Shown one piece after another: positions 35,643 to 47,400 of a DNA stretch of 64,000 nucleotides. The notes under the pieces were generated by a model. It made no database searches and had not been told where the DNA came from. It saw nothing but the letters and a program-made list of their open reading frames with translations. The stretch comes from Hymenobacter yonginensis (GTDB taxonomy: Bacteria; Bacteroidota; Bacteroidia; Cytophagales; Hymenobacteraceae). Within the stretch, counting starts at the first letter, position 1. Each line of letters opens with the position of its first letter. The position numbers were made by a program, and so were the translations under genes. The stretch spans positions 310,001 through 374,000 of the forward strand of contig NZ_CP115396.1 of the NCBI RefSeq assembly GCF_027625995.1. The letters run 5' to 3'.

Positions 35643-37208
35643 ATGAAACACCTTGTACGCCTTGCGCTGCTGCTGCTCGCCGGCCCGGCGCTGGCCCAGC
35701 AGCCTCAGCTCACGTTCAGCGAGCATATTGCGCCCATCATCTACCAGCACTGCACGTCCTGCCACCGCACCGGCGAGGTGGCGCCGTTTCCGCTGGCCAG
35801 CTACCAGGACGTGGTCAGCCACGCGCCTACCATCAAGTTCGTGACCGGCATCCGGTACATGCCGCCCTGGAAAGCAGACCCCAACTACTCGCACTTCCTC
35901 GACGAAAACACGCTCACCGACTCGGAAATCCAGAAAATCCGGGAGTGGGTGGATGGCGGCATGGCCCGCGGCAACCCGGCCCTGGAGCCGGCGCTGCCCA
36001 CGTTCCCGGCCGGCTCACAGCTGGGTACGCCCGACCTGGTGGTGCCGATGGCCCAGAAGTTCACCCACCAAGGCAACCTGCAGGATTTGTACCGGGTGTT
36101 TGTGCTGCCCACCCGCCTGCCCGCCGGCCGCGACGTGGCGGCTGTGGAGTTCCGGGCCGGCAACAAGCGCATCACCCACCACGCCATCATCGGGATGGAC
36201 ACCACGCAGCGGGCCCAGGCCCTGGATGCGCAGGACCCCGGCTACGGCTACACGCGCTTCGGGGGCTTCGGCTTTTCGGCTACTGAGGAGAACTGGGCCG
36301 GCTGGGTGCCGGGCGCCACGGCCCGCTATTTCCCCAACGGGCTGGGCAAAAAGCTGCCCCGCAACGCCAGCATCCTGGTGCAGGTGCACTACGGCCCCAC
36401 GGCCCTCACTCAAACCGACTCGTCGGTGGTGAACGTGTTTTTCAGCCGCCAGCCGGTGCAGCGCTACGTCCAGACGTTTCCGTTGTCGCCGCTTAACCTC
36501 ACCAACGGGCCATTCGTCATCCCGGCCGGGCAGGTGAAAACTTTCCACGCCGAGCTGCAGGTGCCCGTGGATGTGAGCCTGGTGAGCGTGCTGCCCCACG
36601 CGCATTTGCTAGGCAAGAAGTGGCGCATTTGGGCCGTGAAGCCTTCCGGCGACACCATCCGCATCATCAAGATCAACGACTGGGACTTCAACTGGCAGGG
36701 CGCCTACCGCTTCCCGCGCCTGCTGAAAATCCCGGCCGGCTCGCGCCTCATGGCCGACGCCACCTACGACAACACCGCCAACAACCCCCGCAACCCGTTC
36801 TCGCCGCCCCAGACCGTGCAGTGGGGCGAACAAACCACGGCCGAAATGCTGCTGGCCTACCTCGACGTGGTGCCCTACCGCCCCGGCGACGAGAACATCG
36901 TGCTCAGCAACCAGTCGGCGCAGGAGCTGCTGCGTCGGCCCGAGGCGCGGCTGTATCCGGTGTACCCCAATCCGGCCGCAGCCGTCGCGGTGACTATCGG
37001 CTTCAGCTTGCCCGAAGCCACGGCCGTGACGGTGCTGCTGACCGATGCGCAGGGCCGCGTGGTGCGCCAGCCGGCCCAGGGCCAGCGCTACGCCGGCGGC
37101 ACCCACACGCTGGAGCTGCCCACCACCGGCCTGGCCGCCGGCCTGTACCTGGTGAAGCTGCAGACGCCTGATTTCACCCAGACCCAGAAGCTGGTGCTGC
37201 TGAAGTAG
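35643..37208 (+). CDS. Cytochrome c plus copper type II monooxygenase-like protein with T9SS sorting domain
   Basis: 521 residues from the ATG at 35643. A signal peptide ends ALAQ. A c-type heme site CTSCH lies at residues 37-41, with a possible Met ligand in RYMPPWKAD. Next is a region like peptidylglycine-hydroxylating monooxygenase: THHAIIG (a His pair, as at the first copper), LPHAHLLGKKW (H-x-H, as at the second copper) and TAEMLLAYLD (a Met ligand candidate). The C-terminal 75 residues form a T9SS sorting domain (YPVYPNPAAAV ... QKLVLLK). Expected on the cell surface or outside, which is unusual for a heme/copper enzyme. Substrate unknown. Paired with the upstream redoxin. Confidence 0.85.
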   Translation: MKHLVRLALLLLAGPALAQQPQLTFSEHIAPIIYQHCTSCHRTGEVAPFPLASYQDVVSHAPTIKFVTGIRYMPPWKADPNYSHFLDENTLTDSEIQKIREWVDGGMARGNPALEPALPTFPAGSQLGTPDLVVPMAQKFTHQGNLQDLYRVFVLPTRLPAGRDVAAVEFRAGNKRITHHAIIGMDTTQRAQALDAQDPGYGYTRFGGFGFSATEENWAGWVPGATARYFPNGLGKKLPRNASILVQVHYGPTALTQTDSSVVNVFFSRQPVQRYVQTFPLSPLNLTNGPFVIPAGQVKTFHAELQVPVDVSLVSVLPHAHLLGKKWRIWAVKPSGDTIRIIKINDWDFNWQGAYRFPRLLKIPAGSRLMADATYDNTANNPRNPFSPPQTVQWGEQTTAEMLLAYLDVVPYRPGDENIVLSNQSAQELLRRPEARLYPVYPNPAAAVAVTIGFSLPEATAVTVLLTDAQGRVVRQPAQGQRYAGGTHTLELPTTGLAAGLYLVKLQTPDFTQTQKLVLLK

Positions 37209-37230
37209 CTCAACTGGGGCTAGCGAGCTA

Positions 37231-37353
37231 TTTCCCCTCCTTGGAAAGGAGGGGTTAGGGGTGGTTGACCTTGCGTCAGAACGGTACTAGAGCTAGTTTT
37301 AAAACTGTTCTTTCGGCCATCAACCACCCCTAGCCCCTCTCCAAGGAGGGGAA
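37231..37353. repeat. Intergenic palindromic repeat (family C)
   Basis: Arms CCCCTCCTTGGAAAGGAGGG plus GGTTAGGGGTGGTTGA (to 37268) and the matching TCAACCACCCCTAGCCCC with CTCCAAGGAGGGG (37320-37353). Each arm contains a small GGAGGGG/CCCCTCC palindrome. It lies directly after the cytochrome gene and could act on transcript ends. Confidence 0.8.
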
Positions 37354-37427
37354 CTAGCTTTAGTTTTCACTGTCCTCAATGTGAGTAGCTTGTTTTTACA
37401 AGTTGTTACTATTCAGTTTGTCTGAAA

Positions 37428-37463
37428 TGCAAAACGCTCTGCCGACTGGCAGAGCGTTTTGCA
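37428..37463. terminator. Rho-independent terminator
   Basis: Perfect stem TGCAAAACGCTCTGCC / GGCAGAGCGTTTTGCA with a 4-base loop, 100 bases upstream of the next gene. The stem itself contains the A- and T-runs. With the family C repeat it accounts for the 360-base gap. Confidence 0.7.
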
Positions 37464-37568
37464 TGTAGGCTGATGCGCCGCCGACCCGATTTATGGGGCA
37501 AAAGCGTGCCGTTGGCGCAGGGTCAGGCGTTAATTCTTCATTTTTAGCCCGCATTTACTGACTACCCG

Positions 37569-38621
37569 ATGAACATACTATACGGAGTGCCCGGCGAGGG
37601 AATGGGCCACGCCACCCGCAGCAAGGTGATAATTGCGCATCTGCTGGCGCAGGGGCACGAGGTGAGCGTGGTGAGCAGCAGCCGGGCGTACCAGCTGCTG
37701 GCGCGCACGTTTCCGGGCCGAGTGCACGAAATCCGGGGCTTTCATCTGGCCTATAAGGATGTGGTGGTGAGCAAAGCCCGCACCGCCGCCCTCACTCTAC
37801 GCACCGCCCCCGAGAGCCTGCTCACCAACTTCCGCCGCTACCGCAACCTGCCCGGCGCCGAACAGTTTGACTGCGTGATTTCCGACTTCGAGTCGTTCAG
37901 CTACCTGTTTGCCCGCTGGAAGCAACTGCCGGTCATCAGCATCGACAATATGCAGATTATCAGTCGGGCACGGCTGGATGTGGCGGTGCCGGCTGAAGAG
38001 AGGGGCAACTTTGAAGTCGCCCGCGGGATTGTGCGGGCCAAGCTGCCGCGCAGCCACCATTACTTTGTCAGTACGTTTTTCCCGCTGCCGGTGGTGCGGC
38101 CGGCCACCACGCTGGTGCCGCCTATCATCCGGCCAGAGATTCTGGCGGCGCGCCCCACGACTGGCTCACACGTGCTGGTGTACCAGTCGGCCACCACGCA
38201 GCAGGGGCTGGTTCCGCTGCTGCAGGCGCTGCCGGGGCAGGAGTTTCGAGTGTACGGCTTCAACAAAGAGGAGCACCACGGCAACGTGCAGCTCAAGGCC
38301 TTCAGCGAGCAGGGCTTCATCGAAGACCTGGCCTCGGCCCGCGCCGTCGTCACCAACGGCGGCTTTTCACTGATCAGCGAAGCGGTGTACCTGCACAAGC
38401 CCATCTGCGCCGTGCCCATCCCCGCACAGTTCGAGCAGTTCCTCAACGCCGCCCAGGTACAAAAGCTAGGCTACGGCCGCCACTTCGAAACCCTGACTCC
38501 CGACAACCTGAAAGCGTTTCTCTACGACCTGTCCGGCTTCGAAACAGCCCTGAGCGCCTACAAGCAGGACGGCAACCAGGAACTGTTCCGACAGCTGGAC
38601 GAAGCACTGAACGCGCTATAA
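37569..38621 (+). CDS. GT-B glycosyltransferase of the MJ1255/VC2487 type
   Basis: 350 residues. The N-terminal GEGMGHATRS is the glycine-rich acceptor-side loop shared with MurG- and MGT-like glycosyltransferases. The C-terminal domain has VVTNGGFSLISEAVYLHKPICAVPIP and QFEQFLNAAQVQKLGYG, the donor-nucleotide site pattern of GT1/GT28 enzymes. The overall length fits the MJ1255/VC2487 family, whose acceptors are poorly known. Cytoplasmic, probably membrane-associated. Transcribed alone, between a terminator and a palindromic repeat. Confidence 0.82.
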   Translation: MNILYGVPGEGMGHATRSKVIIAHLLAQGHEVSVVSSSRAYQLLARTFPGRVHEIRGFHLAYKDVVVSKARTAALTLRTAPESLLTNFRRYRNLPGAEQFDCVISDFESFSYLFARWKQLPVISIDNMQIISRARLDVAVPAEERGNFEVARGIVRAKLPRSHHYFVSTFFPLPVVRPATTLVPPIIRPEILAARPTTGSHVLVYQSATTQQGLVPLLQALPGQEFRVYGFNKEEHHGNVQLKAFSEQGFIEDLASARAVVTNGGFSLISEAVYLHKPICAVPIPAQFEQFLNAAQVQKLGYGRHFETLTPDNLKAFLYDLSGFETALSAYKQDGNQELFRQLDEALNAL

Positions 38622-38626
38622 AAGCC

Positions 38627-38717
38627 GTACCGCGAAGTTCCACTTCGCGAAGCGCCTGCACCGTTTGTGAGTAACCCCAACGGCCCCAGCGTTTCGCGAA
38701 GTGGAACTTCGCGGTAC
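38627..38717. repeat. Intergenic palindromic repeat (family D)
   Basis: Arms GTACCGCGAAGTTCCACTTC plus GCGAA (38627-38651) and the exact reverse complement at 38693-38717, around a 41-base loop. Inside each arm CGCGAAGT/ACTTCGCG is again a palindrome. It lies between convergent genes and starts 5 bases after the glycosyltransferase stop codon. Confidence 0.82.
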
Positions 38718-38770
38718 AAGTAATCGTCCACAAAATCCGATGAATCCGCCCAATCCGGAAAAATCCGTGA

Positions 38771-40192
<1,422 letters not shown>

Positions 40193-40221
40193 ATATAGAA
40201 ACGCCAAATGGCTGTTTTGCC

Positions 40222-40229
40222 TATCTTTG
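40222..40229 (+). promoter_or_regulatory. -7 promoter element of the NlpC/P60 gene
   Basis: TATCTTTG, a match to TAnnTTTG, located 6 bases upstream of the ATG at 40235 and downstream of another in-frame ATG at 40208. It argues against the 40208 start. No clear -33. Confidence 0.3.
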
Positions 40230-40234
40230 ACCCA

Positions 40235-40903
40235 ATGCGGGACCCTGGAACGAAGGTACAGTATACGACGCACAGACGCGTTTGGTGGCCACTGTTGATG
40301 ATGGCGCTGGTAGGCTGGCTGGCCGGCTGCAGCGCCCCCAAGAAAGTAAACTACCGCAACGGCCGCTACCACTCGGCCCGCGACATGGCCCGCATCAAGG
40401 CCGAGGAACGCCGCCGTGGCGGCCGGCCGATGGCCAAATCCAAGTCCAAGGCTACCACGCCTTCCGGCAAAGCCAAAATCGTGACCAAGCACCGCAGCAC
40501 GCCGGCCAATGCCAGCCGCGCCATCGTCACGGTCATCGAAACGGCCCGCTCTTTTCAGGGCACTCCTTATAAGTACGGCGGCACCTCGCGCCTGGGCATG
40601 GACTGCTCGGGCCTGCTCTACAATGCCTTTGCCGCCATTGATGTGGCCATTCCGCGTTCCAGCAACGAGCAGGCCATCTGGGGTACCCCCGTGAGGCCGC
40701 AGGATCTTAAGGCCGGGGATTTGGTATTTTTCGGAGCCTCGCCGGGCAGCAGCACCATCACGCACGTGGGTCTGGTGACGGAAGCCACGCCGGAAGGCGT
40801 GCAATTTATTCACGCATCCAGTTCGTCAGGAGTTGTGGAAAACAGTCTGGAAACCGACTACTACTTAAGCCGCTACATCAAAGCAGTACGGCCCGTATTG
40901 TAG
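40235..40903 (+). CDS. NlpC/P60 family lipoprotein endopeptidase
   Basis: 222 residues from the ATG at 40235. A hydrophobic segment ending GWLAGCSAP gives a lipoprotein lipobox. A Lys/Arg-rich linker follows, then the NlpC/P60 domain: YKYGGTSRLGMDCSGLLYNAF with catalytic Cys, GDLVFFG, ITHVGLV with catalytic His and FIHASSS with the third polar residue. It should cut peptidoglycan stem peptides from the periplasm side of a membrane. Possible starts at 40208, 40235 and 40298; the promoter-like motif disfavours 40208. Divergent from the GlcD gene. Confidence 0.9.
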   Translation: MRDPGTKVQYTTHRRVWWPLLMMALVGWLAGCSAPKKVNYRNGRYHSARDMARIKAEERRRGGRPMAKSKSKATTPSGKAKIVTKHRSTPANASRAIVTVIETARSFQGTPYKYGGTSRLGMDCSGLLYNAFAAIDVAIPRSSNEQAIWGTPVRPQDLKAGDLVFFGASPGSSTITHVGLVTEATPEGVQFIHASSSSGVVENSLETDYYLSRYIKAVRPVL

Positions 40904-40995
40904 AAATTCCCAACTACCTTTGTGTAGCAGAACGAACTTTTTCCCGGGTTACGAATCATAACAATTCTACAATGGGATTTTGGTGGTTATAACCG

Positions 40996-41003
40996 TACTT
41001 TTG
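40996..41003 (+). promoter_or_regulatory. -7 promoter element of the first TonB-dependent receptor
   Basis: TACTTTTG, matching TAnnTTTG, 47 bases before the ATG at 41051. ATGG about 20 bases upstream is a poor -33; a better TTTTGG is only 13 bases upstream. Confidence 0.45.
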
Positions 41004-41050
41004 CGCCGGATTTAAGAAGCTCCCCTCTTTTCTCACCAATACCCCCTTTT

Positions 41051-44000
41051 ATGAAACACCAACGTTTACTCCATCTTCTGGTGCTGTTGCTGACGCTGCT
41101 GTCGGCACGCACTGGTTGGAGCCAGGGTGCCACTACCTCCGCCATGAACGGGGTTATCACGGACAAAGAAGGCTCGGGCTTGCCCGGCGCTACGGTTATT
41201 GCCGTGCACACGCCTACCAACACGCAGTACGTAGCGCCTACTAACTCCGAGGGCCGCTACAACATCCAGAACATGCGCGTGGGTGGGCCGTATTCGGTTC
41301 GCATCACGTTCGTGGGCTACAAGGATGCAAACCGGGAAGGTATCTTCCTGACGCTGGGCCAGAACCTGCGTCTCGACATCAACCTGAGCGAAGCCACCAC
41401 TGAACTGGCCGGCGTAACGGTGACCGGTACCCAGGACCGCGTAATCAGCGCAGGCCGCACGGGTGCTGAAACCACCATTTCGCGCGAGCAGATCCAGCGT
41501 CTGCCCACGCTGAACCGCAGCCTGCAGGACTTCGTGCGCGTGTCGCCGCAGTCGAACGGTGGCGGTAGCAGCTCTATCGGTGGCTCCAACAACCGCTACA
41601 ACAACATCACCATCGACGGCGCCGTGAACAACGACGTATTCGGTCTGGCTCCTACGGGTACGCCCGGTGGCCAGTCGGGCACGCAGCCAATCTCGCTGGA
41701 CGCTGTACAGGAAATCCAGGTAGTAGTTGCGCCTTATGACGTAACGCTGGGTAACTTCACCGGCGGTGGCGTAAACGCTGTAACGCGTTCCGGTACCAAC
41801 GACATTTCGGCTTCGATCTACGGCTTCGGCCGCAACCAGCGCATCGTAGGCAAAAGCATCACGGAGCCCCGCACCAAAGCGGCCGACTTCTACAACTACC
41901 AGACTGGTGCCCGCGTAGGTGGCGCCATCGTGCGCGACAAGGTGTTCTTCTTTGCCAACGCTGAAATCAGCCGCCGCAACGAGCCCCTGGGCTTCGTGCC
42001 CGGTGCTTCCGATTCGCGCATCGACCTGAACGTTATCAACACCATTGCTGCTACTGCTGCTGAGCGCTACGGCTATAACGTGGGCGACTTCGGTAACCTC
42101 ACGCGCCGCACGGAAAGCACCAAAATCTTCGGTCGTCTGGACTTCAACCTTTCCGACAACCACCAGCTTACGGTACGCCACAACTTCATTGATGCCTTCG
42201 ACGACAACATCACTCGTTCGTCGACGCAAATGCGTTTTGGTAGCAATGCCTACAAATTCAACAACGTAACGAACAGCACGGTAGCGGAACTCAACAGCCG
42301 TTTCGGCGCTACTTCCAACAAGTTGCTGCTCAGTTACTCGCGTATCCGCGACACCCGTGACGTACCCGGCTCACTGTTCCCGACCTTCGAAATTACTGAA
42401 GCAGGCAACCGCTATACTTTCGGTACGGAGCGTAGCTCGGGTTTCAACGAGCTTGACCAAGATATCCTCGAACTCACCGACAACGTAACCCGCGCCGTTG
42501 GCAAGCACACCTTCACGCTGGGCACGCACAACGAGTTCTTCAAGTTTCGCAACCTGTTCATCAACAACGGGGTGGGCTACTACCAGTTCAACACGCTGGC
42601 TGACTTCACGGCTGCTACGCCCCGCGTAAACCGCCTGCAGGCTGCCTACGCCCGCGCCGATAACGGCGAAGCCAAGTTCAGCGCTATGCAGTTCGGTGTA
42701 TATCTGCAGGATCAGTACTCACCCGCTGAAAACCTGCGTCTGACGCTGGGTGCTCGTCTGGATGTGCCGTTCTTCTTCGACAAGCCTGGCTTCAACCAAG
42801 GTGTAACGGACCAGTTCGGTCCTAACATCCGCACCGACAATGTGCCGAACGGCCAGTTGCTGTTCGCTCCCCGCGCTGGTTTCAACTGGGACGTAAACAA
42901 CGACGCCCAGATTCAGGTGCGTGGTGGTACGGGTATCTTCACCGGTCGTGTACCGTTCGTGTGGATTTCCAACAGCTTCACCAACAGCGGCCTGATCCAG
43001 GGTGCAGTGGATGCTCGCCCAATCGGCACGGCTCCTAACATCACCTACCCGCCCGTAGTAACCGACCCAACGCAGATTCCAACTGTTTTCTCAACGGCTC
43101 CTTACTCGCCGGTGCGGACTTCGGAAATCAACGTACTGGAGAAGGATTTCAAACTGCCCCAGGTATGGCGTACCAACCTGGCCGTTGACTTCCGCCTGCC
43201 CGGCGACGTAGTGGCTACCCTGGAAGGTATCTACTCGAAGACCCTCAACGACATCTACTACCGCAACATCAACCTGGTGGCGCCAACCGGCCGCCTGATT
43301 GGCCCTGACCAGCGCCCGACGTATCCAACGGCCCGCCAGGTAAATGGCACGAACTATACCAACGTTCTGTTGCTCGACAACACCAACAAAGGCTACCGCT
43401 ACAACGGTACCGTACAGCTGCAGAAAAACTTCACGAACGGTCTGAACACGTCGGCGGCTTATACCTATGGTATGTCGAAAGAGGTGAACAGCGGTGCTAG
43501 CAGCACGGCTCTCTCCAACTGGCAGTTCAACCAAGTGCAGTACGATCCTAACAACCCGGAGCTGGGCTTCTCGCGCAACGACCAGCGTCACCGCGTGTTG
43601 CTGACCGGTGGCTACACCTTTAAGTATGCTGGCGACAAACTGGCTACCAACATCTCGGCCATCTACGAAGGCCTGGCAGGTGCTCCGATTGCTTACGTAT
43701 ACGGCCAGGGTGGCCGCGACCTGAACAACGACGGCGCCTTCACCAACGACCTGATCTACATCCCTCGTGATGCCCGCGACGCCAACGAAATCAACATCGT
43801 GACCAGCGGCACGACCGATACGCGTACGGTAGCTCAGATCCGCGAGCAGTTGGAAGCCTTCATCCAGAACGACCCGTACCTGCGCAACCACCGCGGCCAG
43901 ATTGCTGAGCGCTTTGCCGCCCGCACGCCTTGGTCGCATCAGGTGGATATCCGCATCGCGCAGGATTTCAACTTCACCGCCGGCGACAAGAAGAATACCA

Positions 44001-44242
44001 TTCAGGTGAGCTTCGACATCCAGAATGTAGGCAATCTGCTCAACAAGGATTGGGGCCGTCAGTACTCGGTACCCAACAACGCTGTTGAGCTGCTGCGTCC
44101 GGAAACGACGGGTGCCAACAACGTGCGTCCTTCCTTCTCGTTCCCCGCTACGTTTGCCGCCAACGGCAACCGCGGCTACGACTTTGCTCCCTTCGCTTCG
44201 CGTTGGCAGGGTCAGCTGGGCGTACGCTACATCTTCAACTAA
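41051..44242 (+). CDS. Oar-like TonB-dependent receptor, copy 1
   Basis: 1063 residues. A signal peptide ends GWSQG. A carboxypeptidase-regulatory-like domain (about 27-108, with GSGLPGATVIAVHTPTNTQY) precedes the plug domain (about 115-235, with NNITIDGAVNND and APYDVTLGNFTGGGVNAVTRSG) and a large barrel ending GVRYIFN. No SusD-like lipoprotein follows, so it is an Oar-type receptor rather than a SusC/SusD pair. Codons such as CGT, GTA and GGT are frequent compared with copy 2, which may reflect higher expression. Ligand unknown. Copy 2 follows after 219 bases and a terminator. Confidence 0.92.
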   Translation: MKHQRLLHLLVLLLTLLSARTGWSQGATTSAMNGVITDKEGSGLPGATVIAVHTPTNTQYVAPTNSEGRYNIQNMRVGGPYSVRITFVGYKDANREGIFLTLGQNLRLDINLSEATTELAGVTVTGTQDRVISAGRTGAETTISREQIQRLPTLNRSLQDFVRVSPQSNGGGSSSIGGSNNRYNNITIDGAVNNDVFGLAPTGTPGGQSGTQPISLDAVQEIQVVVAPYDVTLGNFTGGGVNAVTRSGTNDISASIYGFGRNQRIVGKSITEPRTKAADFYNYQTGARVGGAIVRDKVFFFANAEISRRNEPLGFVPGASDSRIDLNVINTIAATAAERYGYNVGDFGNLTRRTESTKIFGRLDFNLSDNHQLTVRHNFIDAFDDNITRSSTQMRFGSNAYKFNNVTNSTVAELNSRFGATSNKLLLSYSRIRDTRDVPGSLFPTFEITEAGNRYTFGTERSSGFNELDQDILELTDNVTRAVGKHTFTLGTHNEFFKFRNLFINNGVGYYQFNTLADFTAATPRVNRLQAAYARADNGEAKFSAMQFGVYLQDQYSPAENLRLTLGARLDVPFFFDKPGFNQGVTDQFGPNIRTDNVPNGQLLFAPRAGFNWDVNNDAQIQVRGGTGIFTGRVPFVWISNSFTNSGLIQGAVDARPIGTAPNITYPPVVTDPTQIPTVFSTAPYSPVRTSEINVLEKDFKLPQVWRTNLAVDFRLPGDVVATLEGIYSKTLNDIYYRNINLVAPTGRLIGPDQRPTYPTARQVNGTNYTNVLLLDNTNKGYRYNGTVQLQKNFTNGLNTSAAYTYGMSKEVNSGASSTALSNWQFNQVQYDPNNPELGFSRNDQRHRVLLTGGYTFKYAGDKLATNISAIYEGLAGAPIAYVYGQGGRDLNNDGAFTNDLIYIPRDARDANEINIVTSGTTDTRTVAQIREQLEAFIQNDPYLRNHRGQIAERFAARTPWSHQVDIRIAQDFNFTAGDKKNTIQVSFDIQNVGNLLNKDWGRQYSVPNNAVELLRPETTGANNVRPSFSFPATFAANGNRGYDFAPFASRWQGQLGVRYIFN

Positions 44243-44265
44243 GCGTCTAGCACAGAATACCGCAA

Positions 44266-44303
44266 AGAGCGGCCGGAGATATTCTCCGGCCGCTCTTTTT
44301 TTT
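44266..44303 (+). terminator. Rho-independent terminator after receptor 1
   Basis: Stem AGAGCGGCCGGAGA / TCTCCGGCCGCTCT with a TAT loop and a following run of eight T. It separates the two receptor genes. Confidence 0.92.
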
Positions 44304-44429
44304 ATCCTCTAATCTGCTAGAGCGTAATCTGGTGTTTGTGGTTTAGTTGTTGAAAATCAGTTATGTGTATTATTGGCTATATTTAGTTTAATAACATTTT
44401 AATAATGCGAAACGTCGGCGGCCATGGGG

Positions 44430-44437
44430 TAATTTTG
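44430..44437 (+). promoter_or_regulatory. -7 promoter element of the second TonB-dependent receptor
   Basis: TAATTTTG, matching TAnnTTTG, 24 bases before the ATG at 44462. It lies inside a longer in-frame extension beginning at 44405, which argues that the extension is not translated. Confidence 0.5.
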
Positions 44438-44461
44438 CACAGTTTTCACCAACTGCTTTTT

Positions 44462-47400
44462 ATGAAACGCACCTTTTACCAGAGCTTCTTATTGCTGCTG
44501 CTGTTGCTGATTTCGGCACCGGCAGCTTGGAGCCAGGGCACTACCTCATCGGCTATGAACGGCGTGATTACGGACAAGGGCGGCTCGGGCCTGCCCGGTG
44601 CCACCGTCATTGCCGTGCACACGCCTACCAACACGCAGTACGTAGCCCCCACCAACTCCGAGGGCCGCTACAACATCCAGAACATGCGCGTGGGTGGCCC
44701 CTATACGCTGCGCATCACGTTTGTGGGTTACAAGGATGCCAACCGGGAAGGTATTTTCCTGACGCTGGGCCAGAACCTACGCCTCGACATCAACCTGAGC
44801 GAAGCCACCACTGAGCTGGCCGGCGTAACGGTAACGGGCCGCGAGAATCCGGTGATCAACGCGGGCCGCACGGGCGCTGCTACCACTGTGCAGCGCGAGC
44901 AGATTGAGCGCCTGCCCACCATCAGCCGTTCCTTCGACGACTTCACCCGCCTCACGCCCCAGGCTAACGGCCAGAGTTTCGGCGGCCGCAACGGCGGCTA
45001 CAACAACATCACCATCGACGGCGCCATCTTCAACAACTCCTTCGGCTTGTCGCCTACGGTAGGCGGCCAGGCCAATGCCCAGCCGATTTCGTTGGACGCC
45101 ATCGACCAGATTCAGGTGAGCATCGCGCCCTACGACGTGCGCCAGGGCTCGTTTACGGGCGCTGGCATCAACGCCGTGACGCGCAGTGGCACCAACAAGT
45201 TCAGCGGCTCGCTCTACGGCTTCTACCGCAACCAGGACTTCGTGGGCAGCAAGGTGGGCGACTTCGAGCGCGACTTCCCCAACTTCAACCTCAAGAACTT
45301 CGGCTTCCGGGCCGGCGGCCCCATCATCAAGGACAAGCTGTTCTTCTTCGTGAATGCCGAGCAGGAAAAGCGCATCGACCCGCCGACCGGCAACTTCATT
45401 GCCAACCGCGACGGTGCCCCTGCGCCCGGCAGCAACTCCACCACGTCGGCCGCTTCGGTTCGCGACCTGGACATTCTGCGCAACTTCCTCCGCGACAACT
45501 ACGGCTACGATGCCGGCGCCTACGAAAACTACGACCTGCGCTCCTTCAGCCGCAAGGCCACGGCCAAAATCGACTGGAACATCAGCGACCAGCACCGCTT
45601 CAGCGTGAAGTACAACTACCTGAAGTCGTACCGCGACGTGCCGCCGAGCGGTTCGGGCGCCATCGGGCCCGCCAACATTGGCCGCTCCCAATCGCAGTTC
45701 GGTCTGCCGTTCGCGTCGTCGTACTACGTCATCAACAACAACCTGAACTCGGTGATTGCCGAGCTGAACAGCACGTTCAGCACCCGCTTCGCCAACAACC
45801 TCACGGCTGGCTACTCGGCCTTCCGCGACTTCCGTGAGAGCCTGGGCGGCGGCAGCTTCCCGCTGGTTGACATTGGCACGGCTACCACCCGCACGGCGGC
45901 TGGCGGCGGCGTTTCGGCCGCCAACAACTACACCTCGTTTGGCTACGAGCCCTTCACGGCCAACAACGTGCTCAACTCCGACGTGTACCAGATCGGCGAC
46001 AACTTCACGGCCTTCCTAGGTAAGCACAACGTGACGGTGGGCACCTACAACGAGTTCTACAAGTTCACCAACGGTTTCTCGCCTAACTACTACGGCGCCT
46101 ATACCTTCAACGGCCTCGACGACTTCTACGCGGCGGCCCGCACCACGGCTGCTCCGCTGGGCTACACCCGCAACGCCGCCGGCGTGCCCGTAGCCAACAC
46201 CACCGGCACTCTGGCTTTCCCGCAGCGCTACAATCTCTCGTACTCGGCCCTGCCCGATGGCTCGTTCCCTTTTGCGGTGACGAAAGCAGCCCAGCTGGGC
46301 CTCTACGTGCAGGATGAGTGGAGCCCGCTCGACAACCTGAAGGTGACGGCCGGCATCCGCGGCGACCTGCCGATCATCTACTCGGAAATTGCTCGCAACG
46401 AAAACGCGGCCAACCTGACGTTCCGCAACGGCGTGAAGCTGGAAACCGACAAGCTGCCCGACCGCAAAGTGCTGCTCTCGCCCCGTATCGGCTTCAACTG
46501 GGACGTGAACAACGACCAGAAAACGCAGGTGCGCGGCGGTACGGGTATTTTCACCGGCCGTATTCCGTTTGTGTGGCTGTCCAACCAAGCCGGCAACAAC
46601 GGCGTGCAGTTTGGCTCTTTCTCCCGCAGCGGTGCCCAGGTTTCGGCGCCCACGGCCCTCAACTATTTCGACCCGAACGTGGATGCCTACCGCCCCAGCG
46701 GCGCGGCGCCCAACACCCAGTACAACCTGGCCGTAACCGCCCGCGACTTCAAGTTCCCGCAGGTATGGCGCTCCAACCTGGCCATCGACCAGGAGCTGCC
46801 CGGTGGCATCATCGGTACGCTGGAAGCCCTCTACACGCGTGACCTGAATGCCGTGTACTTCGAAAACGTGAACCTGCCTAACCCCGTGGGCCGCGCCAAC
46901 GGCCCCGATAACCGGCCGATTTTCTACACGTTCGGTACGCCCAACGCCAGCGGCCTGTACACCGGCAGCGGCCTGATCCAGAACAACCGCATCTACAACG
47001 GCCAGGGCGGTGTGTCGCCGGCTAACCCCATCATCACGGACGCCATCCTGATGAAGAACACCAGCAAGGGCTATTCCTACACCCTCACTGGCCATCTGCA
47101 GAAGTCGTTCAGCAATGGCCTCTACGCCAGCGCCGCCTATACCTACACCGATTCGCGCTCCGTGAACGACGGCGGCAGCATCGCCCAGACCAACTGGCGC
47201 GACCGGCCCGTAGCCGGCGACCCCAACGACAACGTGCTGAGCTACTCCAACTTCCTGCAGCAGCACCGCGTCATTGCCTCGCTGTCGTACCGCCGCGAGT
47301 ACCTGGAGCACCTGGGTACCACCATCTCCATGTTCTTTGAGGCCGCTCCGGCCGGCCGCTTCTCCTACACTTATGCCGGCGACATGAACGGCGACGGCTC

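Noticed and set aside
38443-38770. Small minus-strand open frame across the family D repeat
   Set aside because: It runs through the palindrome and antisense to the end of the glycosyltransferase gene, with no signal or domain.
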